Shown one piece after another: positions 15,547 through 24,785 of a stretch of DNA of 64,000 nucleotides. The stretch's first letter is position 1. Each line of letters starts with the position of its first letter. The notes beneath the pieces are model-generated. The model made no database searches. It had not been told where the DNA came from and saw only the letters and a program-made list of their open reading frames with translations. The position numbers and the translations under genes were made by a program. Source of the stretch: Streptomyces sp. NRRL F-5630 (GTDB taxonomy: Bacteria > Actinomycetota > Actinomycetes > Streptomycetales > Streptomycetaceae); assembly GCF_000719475.1 (NCBI RefSeq), contig NZ_JOGO01000015.1, positions 1 to 64,000 on the forward strand. The letters run 5' to 3'.

Positions 15547-17364
15547 ATGCGTACCAGCGAAGAGCGCACTGCCGTGCCTGGTGTCATGCCCATGACCGGA
15601 TCATCGGCCACTCCCCCGTCCCTATCCCGTCGGCTGCTCCCCCTCGCGGTCGCCGTCGCCGCCGCGGCCACCACCGCGGCCCTGCTGTCGCCCATCGCGA
15701 GCGCCGCGCCCCGCCCCGTCGCCCCCGAGCCCGTCGCGGCGGCGGCCGGCGCCTCGCTCCCCTTCACCTCGGTGGAGGCCGAGGACGCCGAGAGCGCGGG
15801 CAGTGTCGTCGGCCCCGACTACACGCAGGGCACCGTGGCCTCCGAGTCCTCCGGACGGCGCGCGGTCCGGCTCGGCGCCGGGCAGAGCATCACCTTCACG
15901 GCGCCCACGGCGGCGAACGCCCTCACCGTCGCGTACAACATCGCCGACGGGCAGACGGGGAGCCTCGCGATCGCCGTCAACGGGAAGGCCAGCGACGCGA
16001 AGCTCGCACTCACCTCGAAGTACTCCTATGTGGACACTCCCTGGATCGTGGGGAGCAGGACACACCACCTGCTCGACAACGCGCGGGTCCTGCTCGGCCA
16101 GGATCTCGCGGCGGGCGACACCGTGACGCTCACCGCCTCGGCCGAAGTGACCGTGGACGTAGCGGACTTCGAGCAGGTCGCCGCGGCGGCCACGCGGCCG
16201 GCCGGCTCGGTGTCGGTCATCGACCACGGCGCCGACCCGAGCGGCCGGGGCGACTCGGCTCAGGCGTTCCGCGAGGCGATCGCCGCCGCCAAGGGCGGCA
16301 CGGTGTGGATACCACCGGGGGACTACGCGGTGAACTCCTCGCTCAGCGGCGTCGAGAACGTGACGCTCCAGGGCGCGGGGAGCTGGTACTCCGTCGTGCA
16401 CTCCTCCAGTTTCATCAACCAGCCGAACGCGGCGGGCGCGGCCCACCTCAGGGACTTCGCCGTGATCGGCGAGGTGACCGAGCGCAACGACTCCAGCCCC
16501 GACAATTTCGTCAACGGCTCGCTCGGCCCCGGCTCCTCGGTCTCGGGCATGTGGCTCCAGCACCTGAAGGTCGGCCTCTGGCTGACGGGGAACAACGACG
16601 ACCTCGTCGTGGAGGACAACCGCATCCTCGACACCACCGCCGACGGGCTCAACCTCAACGGCAGCGCGAAGAACGTCAAGGTGCGGCAGAACTTCCTGCG
16701 CAACAACGGCGACGACGCCCTCGCGATGTGGTCGCTCAACGCACCGGACACCGGCTCGGTCTTCGACTCCAACACCATCTCGCAGCCGAACCTCGCCAAC
16801 GGCATCGCGATCTACGGCGGCACCGACATCACGGTGAGCAACAACCTGGTCTCCGACACCAACGCGCTCGGCAGCGGCATCGCGATCTCCAACCAGAAGT
16901 TCGCCGATCCCTTCTTCCCGCTCGCCGGGACCCTCACCGTCTCGGGCAACACCCTCGTGCGCACCGGGGCACTCAACCCCAACTGGGGCCACGCGATGGG
17001 CGCGCTGCGGGTCGACGCGTACGACAGCGACATCGAGGCGAAGGTGAACATCACGGACACCACGTTCACCGACAGCCCGTACAGCGCCTTCGAGTTCGTC
17101 TCGGGCGGCGGCACGGGCAAGGCGGTGCGGAACGTGACCGTCGACGGGGCCACGGTCGACACGGTGGGGACTGTCGTCGTCCAGGCGGAGACGCCGGGCC
17201 AGGTCGCGATCGGCGGGGTGCGCGCGAGCGGCGTCGGCGCGGCGGGCACGTACAACTGCCCCTTCCCGGCGGGCAGCGGTGCCTTCACGCTCGACGACAC
17301 GGGCGGCAACAGCGGCTGGGACACCACGTGGGACGACTGCACGACGTGGCCGGAGCCCCGGTAG
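15547..17364 (+). CDS. Secreted beta-helix glycanase, GH87-like (alpha-1,3-glucanase/mycodextranase)
   Basis: This 605-residue protein has a signal peptide (cleavage near residue 54, IASA-AP). Next comes a carbohydrate-binding-like beta-sandwich (about 70-215, VEAEDAESAGSV), then a right-handed parallel beta-helix opening with VIDHGADPSGRGDSAQAF. Three aspartates, D366 (TADGLN) and D389-D390 (NNGDDALAMWS), show the 0/23/24 spacing of the GH87 catalytic triad, so an enzyme that cuts alpha-1,3-linked glucan or nigeran is the best reading. Many database relatives are called only right-handed parallel beta-helix protein. It is divergent from the LacI gene. GGAAGG lies 12 bases before the ATG. Confidence 0.72.
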   Translation: MRTSEERTAVPGVMPMTGSSATPPSLSRRLLPLAVAVAAAATTAALLSPIASAAPRPVAPEPVAAAAGASLPFTSVEAEDAESAGSVVGPDYTQGTVASESSGRRAVRLGAGQSITFTAPTAANALTVAYNIADGQTGSLAIAVNGKASDAKLALTSKYSYVDTPWIVGSRTHHLLDNARVLLGQDLAAGDTVTLTASAEVTVDVADFEQVAAAATRPAGSVSVIDHGADPSGRGDSAQAFREAIAAAKGGTVWIPPGDYAVNSSLSGVENVTLQGAGSWYSVVHSSSFINQPNAAGAAHLRDFAVIGEVTERNDSSPDNFVNGSLGPGSSVSGMWLQHLKVGLWLTGNNDDLVVEDNRILDTTADGLNLNGSAKNVKVRQNFLRNNGDDALAMWSLNAPDTGSVFDSNTISQPNLANGIAIYGGTDITVSNNLVSDTNALGSGIAISNQKFADPFFPLAGTLTVSGNTLVRTGALNPNWGHAMGALRVDAYDSDIEAKVNITDTTFTDSPYSAFEFVSGGGTGKAVRNVTVDGATVDTVGTVVVQAETPGQVAIGGVRASGVGAAGTYNCPFPAGSGAFTLDDTGGNSGWDTTWDDCTTWPEPR

Positions 17365-17383
17365 GAACCCGGTCGGCGGCTCC

Positions 17384-17434
17384 ACGGCGCGGTCCCGCCC
17401 CCGTACCGAGGGTGGGGGCACGGGACCGCGCCGT
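17384..17434 (+). terminator. Terminator of the GH87-like gene
   Basis: A perfect 14-bp stem, ACGGCGCGGTCCCG (17384-17397) with its complement (17421-17434), lies 20 bp after the stop. The enclosed bases contain a second small GC stem. Confidence 0.65.
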
Positions 17435-17516
17435 CTCCTCGGCCCCCTGCGAGACGCGGCGCTCCGACCGCCGCCGGAACGCGCGGGCTTCGCGCTCGGC
17501 GGTGGACGGGGCGGGC

Positions 17517-18533
17517 TCAGGCGTAGATGCCCGGCCTCGGCGCGAGCCGCACCGGGACGCGCTCGCCCGAGTGGAGCGAGGCGACGCCCGCTTCGGCGAC
17601 GACGCTCGCGACGTACCCGTCCCACACGCTCGGCCCGACGACGGGCCCGCCCGCGCGGACCGCCTCGACCCAGTCCCGTACCTCCGTGTCGTACGCCTCC
17701 GCGAAGCGGGTCAGGTAGTCCTGCGCGATCTCCTGGCCCGCTCCGGCCGCGGAGTGCACGACCATCGCGTGGTCCTCGCCGATGCGCGCGCTGCCGCCCT
17801 CGCACACCGCCTCGCAGCGCACCTGGTAGCCGAAGCCGGAGTTGACGTAGATCTCCACGTCCACGAGGACGCCGCCGCTCGTCTCCATGACGACGAACTG
17901 CGGGTCCTTCAGCCCCTGCGGGGCGTGTGCGGTGGAGCGCGGGCGCAGCACGGTGACAGCGTCGATCTCCTCGCCGAGCAGCCAGCGCGCCGCGTCGATC
18001 TCGTGCGATACCGAGCTGCCGATGAGCATCTCGGAGGTGAAGTGCGGCGGCGAGGAGACGTTGCGGTGGGTGCAGTGCAGCATGAGGGGGCGGCCGAGCT
18101 TGCCGCCGTCGAGCAGGTCCTTCAGCGCCCGGTACTCGCGGTCGTAGCGGCGCATGAAGCCGACGCGGGCGAGCCGCGCGCCGCTCGCGGCCTCCGCCTC
18201 GGCGAGGCGCAGCGCGCCGCGTGCGTCGGGGGCGAGGGGCTTCTCGCACAGCACGGGCAGGCGGCGCTCGAAGCAGCCGAGGAGCGCCGCCTCGTGCGCC
18301 TCGGCCGGAGAGGCGATGAGGACGGCCTCGACCCCGGGAGCGTCGAGCGCGGCCAGCGCGTCGGTGTGCAGGGTGCAGCCCGGCACAGCCCCGCCCGCGG
18401 CCCGCGCCCGGTCCGCGTCCGGGTCGGCGACGGCCGCGACGCGCGCGCCGCTCACCACCCGGTCGAGACGCCGTACGTGGTCGGCGCCCATGTGCCCGGC
18501 GCCGAGCACCGCGACTCCCAGTACCTCGCCCAT
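17517..18533 (-). CDS. Gfo/Idh/MocA family NAD(P)-dependent oxidoreductase
   Basis: This 338-residue protein has the Rossmann start [15 protein letters not shown], the EKPLAPD motif near residue 97 (the lysine is the catalytic-site residue), and a C-terminal alpha/beta domain. It resembles inositol 2-dehydrogenase-like sugar oxidoreductases and would oxidise a polyol or sugar in the cytosol. It stands alone, convergent with the GH87-like gene. The substrate is unknown. Confidence 0.85.
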   Translation of the reverse strand: MGEVLGVAVLGAGHMGADHVRRLDRVVSGARVAAVADPDADRARAAGGAVPGCTLHTDALAALDAPGVEAVLIASPAEAHEAALLGCFERRLPVLCEKPLAPDARGALRLAEAEAASGARLARVGFMRRYDREYRALKDLLDGGKLGRPLMLHCTHRNVSSPPHFTSEMLIGSSVSHEIDAARWLLGEEIDAVTVLRPRSTAHAPQGLKDPQFVVMETSGGVLVDVEIYVNSGFGYQVRCEAVCEGGSARIGEDHAMVVHSAAGAGQEIAQDYLTRFAEAYDTEVRDWVEAVRAGGPVVGPSVWDGYVASVVAEAGVASLHSGERVPVRLAPRPGIYA

Positions 18534-18878
18534 CCCTGGCCTCCCGACTGACCCGCGTGTCTGCCCGGCGGCCAGCGTAGATCACCGAGGGCCGCGCACG
18601 GAGGCCCTGCCGACGGAGCGGAACGGGCACGCGGGGGGCGTACGACGTCACCGTCAGGGCAGGCAGGGCACGTACATCTCCACCGCCAGGGCCGCAGCGT
18701 CCGACTGAAGCGGGAGGGGGGCGGGGGCGCGCTACCCGGGCGCGGGCCGGGGCACGGGTCGCGGGCCGGTGGCGCCCGTGTGACGGTGGTCGGAGCGGCA
18801 CGGCCCGGCGGGATCGCCCTCGCCGCCGGCTCGGGCGGCCCCGGCGCGCCCGGCAGGCCCGCGGAAGGGAGAAGCCGC
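18534..18878. other. Gene-free stretch at the left edge of a probable insertion patch
   Basis: These 345 bp hold the promoter of the leftward oxidoreductase and the upstream region of the alcohol dehydrogenase remnant. I see no operator, hairpin of note, or gene. Loss of ancestral gene sequence here is likely, given the remnant that follows. Confidence 0.35.
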
Positions 18879-19073
18879 ATGAAGGCGTTCGTGAGGGGTC
18901 CGTGCCCCGGAGGGTGGCTCGGCAGGGAGCGCCTGCTGCGCCTGCTGGAGGCCAAGCGGCTCGACCCCACGCTCATGACCACCCACACGTTCGCGTTCGA
19001 CGACATGGAGCGTGCCTTCCAGGTCTCGGACGAGAAGCTCGAAGACGTCGTGAAGGTGCTGGTCACCTTCTAG
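18879..19073 (+). pseudogene. Zinc-type alcohol dehydrogenase remnant
   Basis: A 64-codon frame opens with MKAFVRG, typical of zinc alcohol dehydrogenases, after a good GGAAGGGAGAA ribosome site. It then jumps to a C-terminal end, LMTTHTFAFDDMERAFQVSD...VVKVLVTF, characteristic of the same family. Roughly 290 middle residues, with the zinc ligands and the NAD fold, are absent. I read it as an internally deleted gene that kept its start and stop. It may still be translated but cannot be an enzyme. Confidence 0.65.
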
Positions 19074-19212
19074 GCAGCCGAGCAGGGCGCCCCGGCAGGT
19101 ATCTGCGGCGGGCCCGGCAGGAGGCCCCGACCGCCCTGGCCGGCAGTCCAGGCACCCCCGGCCCGGTCGGCGGTCCCGCCGGCGGTCCCGTCGCTTGCGG
19201 AAGCGAGGAGCC

Positions 19213-21069
19213 ATGTACGACCCCGATCCCCCGTTCCGTCCGGTTCGCAGGCGCGAGGGCTATCTGCCGCTGGAGGACCTCGGTCTCATCGGGGACGGCG
19301 CGACGGCCGCGCTGGTCGGCCTGGACGGCTCGATCCCGTGGATGTGCCTGCCCCGGTTCGACTCCGACCCCCTGTTCTGCGGGCTGCTCGACCACGGCCG
19401 CGGCGGCCACTTCACCGTCTCGCCGGAGGAGGTGACCGAGGCCCGGCAGTTCTACGAGCCCGACACCGCGGTGCTGACCACGGAACTGCGGAGCGCCACC
19501 GGTGTCGTACGCCTCACCGACGCGCTGGCCGTACGCCGCGGCGCCGACCTCACGGACGACTCCCCGGCGGGCCGGAACGAACTCGTGCGCTCCGCCGTGG
19601 TCCTCTCCGGGCGGGTGCGCCTGCGGGTGGACCTGGAGCCCCGGGGCGGCGCCTCGGCGGAAGCCCTCTTCAGCGGCCTGGCGCTGCGCCCCTCGCGCAG
19701 GCCGGACCTGCGCCTGCACCTGCGCTGCAACCGCCCGCTGACCGGCCCACGCGGCACGTACGACCTCGAAGCGGGCGAACGTCTCGACCTCGTGCTGTCC
19801 TGGGGCCGCTTCCACCGCCACCACCGCTTCCAGGCCGACGCGATCCTCGCCGACACCGCCGAGGCGTGGCGGCGCTGGATGGGGCACTTCGACTACGCCG
19901 GCCCCGAGGAGGCGCTGGTGCGGCGCTCCGCCGTCACCCTGAAGCTGTGCGACGACTGGAGCAACGGCGCCCTGGTCGCCGCCCCCACCTCCGCCCTGCC
20001 GGCGCCGATCGGCGGCGTCCGCAACTGGGACTACCGCTACGCGTGGATCCGTGACGCCGCCTACGCCGTGTTCGCCCTGCGGCGCATCGGTTACACCGGT
20101 GAGGCCGACGCCTTCCTGGGCTGGGTCCTCGACGCCGTCGAGCACAGCCGCGTCCCGCGCATCATGTACAACCTCGACGGCGGCCCCGTGCCCGAGGAGA
20201 CCAAGGACGCCGAACTGGAGGGCTATCGCCGCTCCGCCCCGGTGCGGTGGGGCAACGGCGCGGCCGATCAGCGCCAGCACGATCTCTACGGCGAGATCCT
20301 CGACTGCGCCGACCAGTGGCTGCGCACCGACCAGTGGCTGCGTACGGACCAGCCGGTGCCGACCGCGCTGTGGGCGGGCCTGGTGCGGCTCGCCGACACC
20401 GCGCAGGAGGCGTGGCGGCAGCCGGACCAGGGGATCTGGGAAGTGCGCAGCCCCGGCCGGGTGTTCACCTACTCGGCCGGAATGTGCCAGGTCGCCCTGG
20501 ACCGCGCCGCGTCCATCGCCGAACGGCTCGGCCTGCCCGGGCCCGTGACCGGCTGGCGTGCCTCGGCCGACGAGCTGCGCCGGCTCATCCTGGAGCAGTC
20601 CTGGGACGACGGCGCGCAGACACTGAGCGCGCACCTGGACGGTGGCGGAACGCTGGACGCGAGTCTGCTCGCGCTGCCGCTGCGGCGGGTCGTACCGGCC
20701 GGCCACCCGCGGATGGTCGCGACGACCAAGGCCGTCGCGGAGCGCCTGTCGGCCGGTGACGGGCTGCTCTACCGCTACCTGCACGACGACTCGCCGGACG
20801 GTCTGCCCGGCGAGGAGGGCGCCTTCGTGCTGTGCGGCTTCTGGCTGGCCGACAACCTGACCGCCCAGGGCCGCCTCGACGAGGCCGAGGCGGTGTACGC
20901 CTCGCTGTGCGGCCGCGCGAGCACGCTCGGGCTGCTGCCGGAGCAGATCCACCCGACCACTGGAGAGTTCATGGGCAACTTCCCGCAGGCGTTCAGCCAT
21001 ATCGGGGTCATCGCCAGCGGCGTGAACCTCGCCCGGGCCACCCGAGCCAGGGGAGGTACGCGGACATGA
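19213..21069 (+). CDS. GH15 family glycoside hydrolase (glucoamylase/trehalase-like)
   Basis: This 618-residue cytosolic protein has the bacterial GH15 layout: an N-terminal beta-sandwich (GLIGDGATAALVGLDGSIPWMCLPRF) and a C-terminal (alpha/alpha)6 barrel. It keeps WDYRYAWIRDAAY, general acid E336 (ELEGYRRSAPVRWGNGA) and general base E534/E535 (GEEGAFVLCGFW). Relatives include actinobacterial trehalases and glucoamylase-like enzymes. No signal peptide is seen, so the substrate is intracellular. The ATG at 19213 follows AGGAG. Its TGA overlaps the next ATG (ATGA), so it is translationally coupled to the G6PDH-like gene. Confidence 0.87.
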   Translation: MYDPDPPFRPVRRREGYLPLEDLGLIGDGATAALVGLDGSIPWMCLPRFDSDPLFCGLLDHGRGGHFTVSPEEVTEARQFYEPDTAVLTTELRSATGVVRLTDALAVRRGADLTDDSPAGRNELVRSAVVLSGRVRLRVDLEPRGGASAEALFSGLALRPSRRPDLRLHLRCNRPLTGPRGTYDLEAGERLDLVLSWGRFHRHHRFQADAILADTAEAWRRWMGHFDYAGPEEALVRRSAVTLKLCDDWSNGALVAAPTSALPAPIGGVRNWDYRYAWIRDAAYAVFALRRIGYTGEADAFLGWVLDAVEHSRVPRIMYNLDGGPVPEETKDAELEGYRRSAPVRWGNGAADQRQHDLYGEILDCADQWLRTDQWLRTDQPVPTALWAGLVRLADTAQEAWRQPDQGIWEVRSPGRVFTYSAGMCQVALDRAASIAERLGLPGPVTGWRASADELRRLILEQSWDDGAQTLSAHLDGGGTLDASLLALPLRRVVPAGHPRMVATTKAVAERLSAGDGLLYRYLHDDSPDGLPGEEGAFVLCGFWLADNLTAQGRLDEAEAVYASLCGRASTLGLLPEQIHPTTGEFMGNFPQAFSHIGVIASGVNLARATRARGGTRT

Positions 21070-22451
21070 TCAGGCGACTGGCCGTATTCGGCGCCACGGG
21101 CGACCTCACCGCCCGCTACCTGCTGCCCGCGCTGGCCGCGCTGCGCGCCGCGGGGCACCTGCGCGACGACTTCGCGCTGACCGGCGCGAGCCAGGAGGAC
21201 TGGGACACCGATCGCTTCCGCACGTGGTGCGCGGAACAGCTGGACCGGCACGGCGCCACCTGCCCCGCGGACGCGCGCGCGGCGGTCGCCGCCTCGGCGT
21301 CCTACCGCAAGGCCGACGTCACCGACGCCGCCGACCTCGCCGCGGTGGTCGCCGGCGCGGACCCGGTCGCGGTCTACCTCGCCCTTCCCCCCGCCCTCTT
21401 CCCTCGCGCGGTGACCGCGCTGCACGAGGCGGGCCTGCCGCCGGGCAGCCGTATCGTCCTGGAAAAGCCCTTCGGCGAGGACCTGGACGGCGCGCGGGAA
21501 CTCAACGGGCTGCTCGCCGCGCTCCTGCCGGAGGAGTCGGTCTTCCGGGTCGACCACTTCCTCGCCATGACGACCGTCCAGAACGTCCTGGGGAGCCGAC
21601 TGGCCAACCGGGTGCTCGAACCGCTCTGGAACAGCACCCACATCGAGGAAGTCGAGATCGTCTGGGACGAGACCCTCGCCCTGGAGGGCCGGGCCGGGTA
21701 CTACGACGGCACCGGCGCGCTGAAGGACATGGTGCAGAACCACCTGCTGCAACTGCTGTGCCTGGTGGCCATGGAACCGCCGATCACGCTGGGCGAGCGG
21801 GACCTGCGCAACCGAAAGGTCGACGTGCTGCGGTCGGTCCGGCCGCTGACCGAGCAGGACGCCGTGCGCAGGACCCGCCGCGCTCGCTATCTGGCCGGCA
21901 GGATCGCCGGCCACGCCGTCCCCGCCTACACCGACGAGGAGGGCGTACGGGCCGAGCGGCAGACGGAGACGTTCGCCGAGGTCGAGCTGGAACTGGACAG
22001 CTGGCGCTGGTCAGGCACGACGTTCCGGCTGCGCAGCGGCAAGGCGCTCGGACGGGACCGCAAGGAGGTCGCGGTGCGCTTCCGGGCCGTGCCCCACCTC
22101 CCCTTCGGCGACGGCGGCGGAACCCGGCCCAATGTCCTGCGCTTCGGGCTGGAGCCGGAGGGGATGACCCTCGACATGACGGCCACCGGGTCGAACGCCC
22201 AGGCCCTCGCCCCGGTCTCGCTGACCGCGCCGATGCAACCGCCCGACCTGCCCGCCTACGGCAGGCTGCTGCTGGACGTCCTGACGGGTGATCCGTCGCT
22301 GTCCATCCGCGGCGACGAGGCCGAGGAGGCCTGGCGGGTGCTGACCCCGGTCCTGAGCGCGTGGCGGAAGAACCTCGTCCCCCTGGAGGAGTACGCGGCC
22401 GGCTCCGAGGGGCCGCGGCGCAGGTCAGGCGCTCCCGGGGACGCCGCATGA
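21066..22451 (+). CDS. Divergent glucose-6-phosphate dehydrogenase-like protein
   Basis: This 461-residue protein has the Zwf fold: NADP loop GATGDLTARYLLPAL, K134 in EKPFGED, the substrate motif region R161-VDHFLAM, and the catalytic histidine H226 in MVQNHLLQLLCLVAME. The family signature RIDHYLGKE is altered to RVDHFLAMT, so the active-site lysine is methionine (M168), and the protein is shorter than usual (about 490-510). It may use another sugar phosphate or have weakened activity. The ATGA overlap with the GH15 gene suggests a joint pathway from oligosaccharide to oxidised sugar. It is unlikely to be the housekeeping zwf. Confidence 0.82.
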   Translation: MIRRLAVFGATGDLTARYLLPALAALRAAGHLRDDFALTGASQEDWDTDRFRTWCAEQLDRHGATCPADARAAVAASASYRKADVTDAADLAAVVAGADPVAVYLALPPALFPRAVTALHEAGLPPGSRIVLEKPFGEDLDGARELNGLLAALLPEESVFRVDHFLAMTTVQNVLGSRLANRVLEPLWNSTHIEEVEIVWDETLALEGRAGYYDGTGALKDMVQNHLLQLLCLVAMEPPITLGERDLRNRKVDVLRSVRPLTEQDAVRRTRRARYLAGRIAGHAVPAYTDEEGVRAERQTETFAEVELELDSWRWSGTTFRLRSGKALGRDRKEVAVRFRAVPHLPFGDGGGTRPNVLRFGLEPEGMTLDMTATGSNAQALAPVSLTAPMQPPDLPAYGRLLLDVLTGDPSLSIRGDEAEEAWRVLTPVLSAWRKNLVPLEEYAAGSEGPRRRSGAPGDAA

Positions 22452-22532
22452 CGGCGGGCCGTACGCGGGAGCGCGTGGCGGGCGGACGTCGGCCGCACGA
22501 CGCGAGACGCCCGGCACCGGGGCGGTCGTCGC

Positions 22533-22769
22533 GTGCTCGCCGCCGTGTGTGGCGGGGAGGTCACCGCTGAGGCCGGCTTCGTAGCCGGTGCTGCCCGACG
22601 GCGCTTGGGGGCGGGAGGCGCCCCTGACGAGCCCGCCAGGCTCCGGCGGGAGGTGCTGGGGCGGCTGGCCGACGAGGACACGGTCGGGTTCGGCATCCAT
22701 TTCGCCGACGTTCCCTTCGGCCGCGTCCAGCGCGTGGGCGACTCCTTCGCCTGGTCGGCCGTGGCCTGA
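22533..22769 (+). pseudogene. MBL-fold hydrolase remnant (C-terminal end)
   Basis: The frame ends REVLGRLADEDTVGFGIHFA...GRVQRVGDSFAWSAVA, which resembles the C-terminus of metallo-beta-lactamase-fold hydrolases (the HF...GR...GD pattern). The N-terminal HxHxDH zinc motif is missing, and the first residues have no match I recognise. It is probably a broken gene marking the right edge of the GH15/G6PDH patch. Confidence 0.5.
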
Positions 22770-22918
22770 TGTCCTGCCGGCGGGGACCGCAGTGACGTGC
22801 GTGGCCGGGCGGTGATCAGGCAACAGGCGAGGCCGGGAAGGCTTGGCACGCCTCGTCCGGGGCGCCTCCCGCTCGGCGTGTGACGGACGCGCGGCGCGTT
22901 CGTGAGCGCGCCGCTTGT

Positions 22919-24097
22919 TCACGGCTGGGCGTCGGGTGGTGGTGGACGCAGGGCGGAGAAGGCCGCGCCCGCGAGGAGGTGCAGGCCCGTGCCCGCGAGG
23001 AGCGCCGCCGTCAGGGAGTGGGCCGCCAGGGTGCCCGCGAGGGCCGCGCCGAGGGCGTAGGCCGTGATCTTGAGGCTCGCGCCCGTCGTGAAGACCTGGC
23101 CGCGCAGCCCTGGCGGCGCGTCGCGGTGGCGGATCGCGAGGAGCGCGGTGAGCTGCGGGCCCTCGCCGATGCCGGTGAGCAGGACGGCGGCGACGAGCGC
23201 CCAGGGTGCGGGGACCGTGGCGAGCAGTGACGCGGTGGCGAGGACCAGGACGCTCGCGCCGAGAAGCGCGTCCGGGCGCAGCGCGGTGGGCCGGCGGGCG
23301 AGGACGGCGCCCGCCGCGAGCGCGGAGGCGGCGCTCAGGGCGAGGAGCGCTGTGCCGTGCGCCGCACCGCCCAGGAGTCGCGCCCCGAGCAGGGGCGCGC
23401 AACTGACGAAGACCCCTTGGCCTCCGCTGGAGACCGTGCTGACGAGGGTGGCGCGGGCGAGCGGGCGGGTGGTGCGCAGAGCGCGGGCGCCCGCGCCGAG
23501 GGCGGCGAGCAAACGGGGCGGCCGGGCCCTCCGGCGGCGCGGCGGGAGGCGGAGAGCGGCCGGGGCCGCGAGGAGGACGAGGGCCAGGGCCGTCGCGACG
23601 GCGACAGGCGCGCCCGCGAGGCTCGCGCACAGGCCCGCGAGAGCGGGGCCGAGGAGCGTCGCGACCGTGAAGCCGACGCCGTCGAGAGCGGCGGCGCGCG
23701 GAAGAGCCGCAGGCGGGACGAGGGCGGAAACCTGGGAGGTCCAGCCGCCGGAGAGAGCGGGACCGAGGAGCCCGGTGAGGAAAGCGAGCGCGAGGAGGAG
23801 GACGTACGGGGCCCGGCCGAGCCCGAGGAGCAGGAGGGCGAGCCCGGCCGCGTACCCGGTCAGCGCCGCCGCGAGCAGGTGGCCGGGGCGCCGCGCGCGG
23901 TCGAGGAGTACCCCGAGGACGGGGCCGCCGAGCGCCGCGCTCACGAGGAGCGCCGCGAAGAGGCCGCCGGCGCGGGCGGGGCCGCCGGTGACGCCCAGTG
24001 CCAGCAACAGCAGCGCGGGCCCCGCCATCTCGTCGCCCGTCCGGGCGAGAGCGGCGGCGAGGAGATGACGGGCGAGCGGGGACGGGCGGCGCGGCAT
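22919..24097 (-). CDS. MFS transporter
   Basis: This 392-residue protein has about twelve hydrophobic helices, starts MPRRPSPLARHLLAAALART, and shows an MFS fold with a central basic loop (LRLPPRRRRARPPRLL). It is probably a small-molecule exporter; the substrate is unknown. It is divergent from the CGNR zinc-finger gene, a common regulator-exporter pairing in actinobacteria. The ATG at 24097 is chosen because translation beyond it runs into the divergent gene. Confidence 0.8.
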   Translation of the reverse strand: MPRRPSPLARHLLAAALARTGDEMAGPALLLLALGVTGGPARAGGLFAALLVSAALGGPVLGVLLDRARRPGHLLAAALTGYAAGLALLLLGLGRAPYVLLLALAFLTGLLGPALSGGWTSQVSALVPPAALPRAAALDGVGFTVATLLGPALAGLCASLAGAPVAVATALALVLLAAPAALRLPPRRRRARPPRLLAALGAGARALRTTRPLARATLVSTVSSGGQGVFVSCAPLLGARLLGGAAHGTALLALSAASALAAGAVLARRPTALRPDALLGASVLVLATASLLATVPAPWALVAAVLLTGIGEGPQLTALLAIRHRDAPPGLRGQVFTTGASLKITAYALGAALAGTLAAHSLTAALLAGTGLHLLAGAAFSALRPPPPDAQP

Positions 24098-24115
24098 GGC
24101 GGGGAGCGTAGAGAG

Positions 24116-24144
24116 GTAACGAAAAGGTGCACCAGTAGCGTTAC
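24116..24144. promoter_or_regulatory. Candidate operator between MFS and CGNR genes
   Basis: GTAACG (24116-24121) and CGTTAC (24139-24144) form an inverted repeat with 17 bp between arms, in the 76-bp divergent promoter region. It could be the binding site of the CGNR protein or simply overlap the two promoters. Confidence 0.35.
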
Positions 24145-24173
24145 TTTCCGACGGCACTGGAGAGGAGCACGGC

Positions 24174-24785
24174 GTGGAGCGGGCGGAGAGGGTGCGCCGG
24201 GTGCGGGCGGCCGGCCTGGAGCGGGCGGAGTGGCTGGGGAGGTTCGCGGACGACCGGGTCGCGGCGCGGACGGTGGCGCTGGTCAACGCGCTGCACGGGG
24301 ACGGGGCGCGTCCCGCCGAGGTCGCCGCCGTCCTCCTGGAGTACGGGGAGCGGCCCCCGGTGCGGCTCACGGACGACGACGTGGCGGCGCTGCGGGTGGC
24401 GGCGGACGAGGTGCGGGAGGTCCTGATCGCGCCGGACACGGAGGCGGCCGTGGCGCGGCTCAACGCGCTGCTGGCGCGGTGCGCCGGTCCGCTCCGGCTC
24501 ACGTCGCACGAGGGCACGGCGCCGTGGCACCCGCACCTCGACTCCAGCGATGACGCGCCCTGGGACGAGTGGTTCCGCGCCACCTCGGCGCTCGCGCTCC
24601 TGTCCGTCGTGTGGGAGCGGCAGGGCCCACCGGGCGCCGTCTGCGCGGCGCGCGGCTGTTCGCGCGTCCTGCTCCCGTACGGCGCGGGGCCGCAGCGCCG
24701 CTACTGCTCGCGGCGGTGCGCGACGCGGGAACGCGTGGCGGCGCACCGGGCCCGGACCGCGCCGGACATCTCACCCTCAGCTTGA
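24174..24785 (+). CDS. CGNR zinc-finger (ABATE domain) regulator
   Basis: This 203-residue protein has the ABATE N-terminal domain (MERAERVRRVRAAGLERAEW..., helices about 20-140) and a C-terminal zf-CGNR finger with C-ARGC...RRYCSRRCATRERVAAHR. The four cysteines would bind zinc and the basic tail DNA. It starts with GTG after GAGAGGAG and is divergent from the MFS transporter it probably controls. It overlaps the 3' end of the opposite-strand ohrR gene by 9 bp. Confidence 0.82.
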   Translation: MERAERVRRVRAAGLERAEWLGRFADDRVAARTVALVNALHGDGARPAEVAAVLLEYGERPPVRLTDDDVAALRVAADEVREVLIAPDTEAAVARLNALLARCAGPLRLTSHEGTAPWHPHLDSSDDAPWDEWFRATSALALLSVVWERQGPPGAVCAARGCSRVLLPYGAGPQRRYCSRRCATRERVAAHRARTAPDISPSA

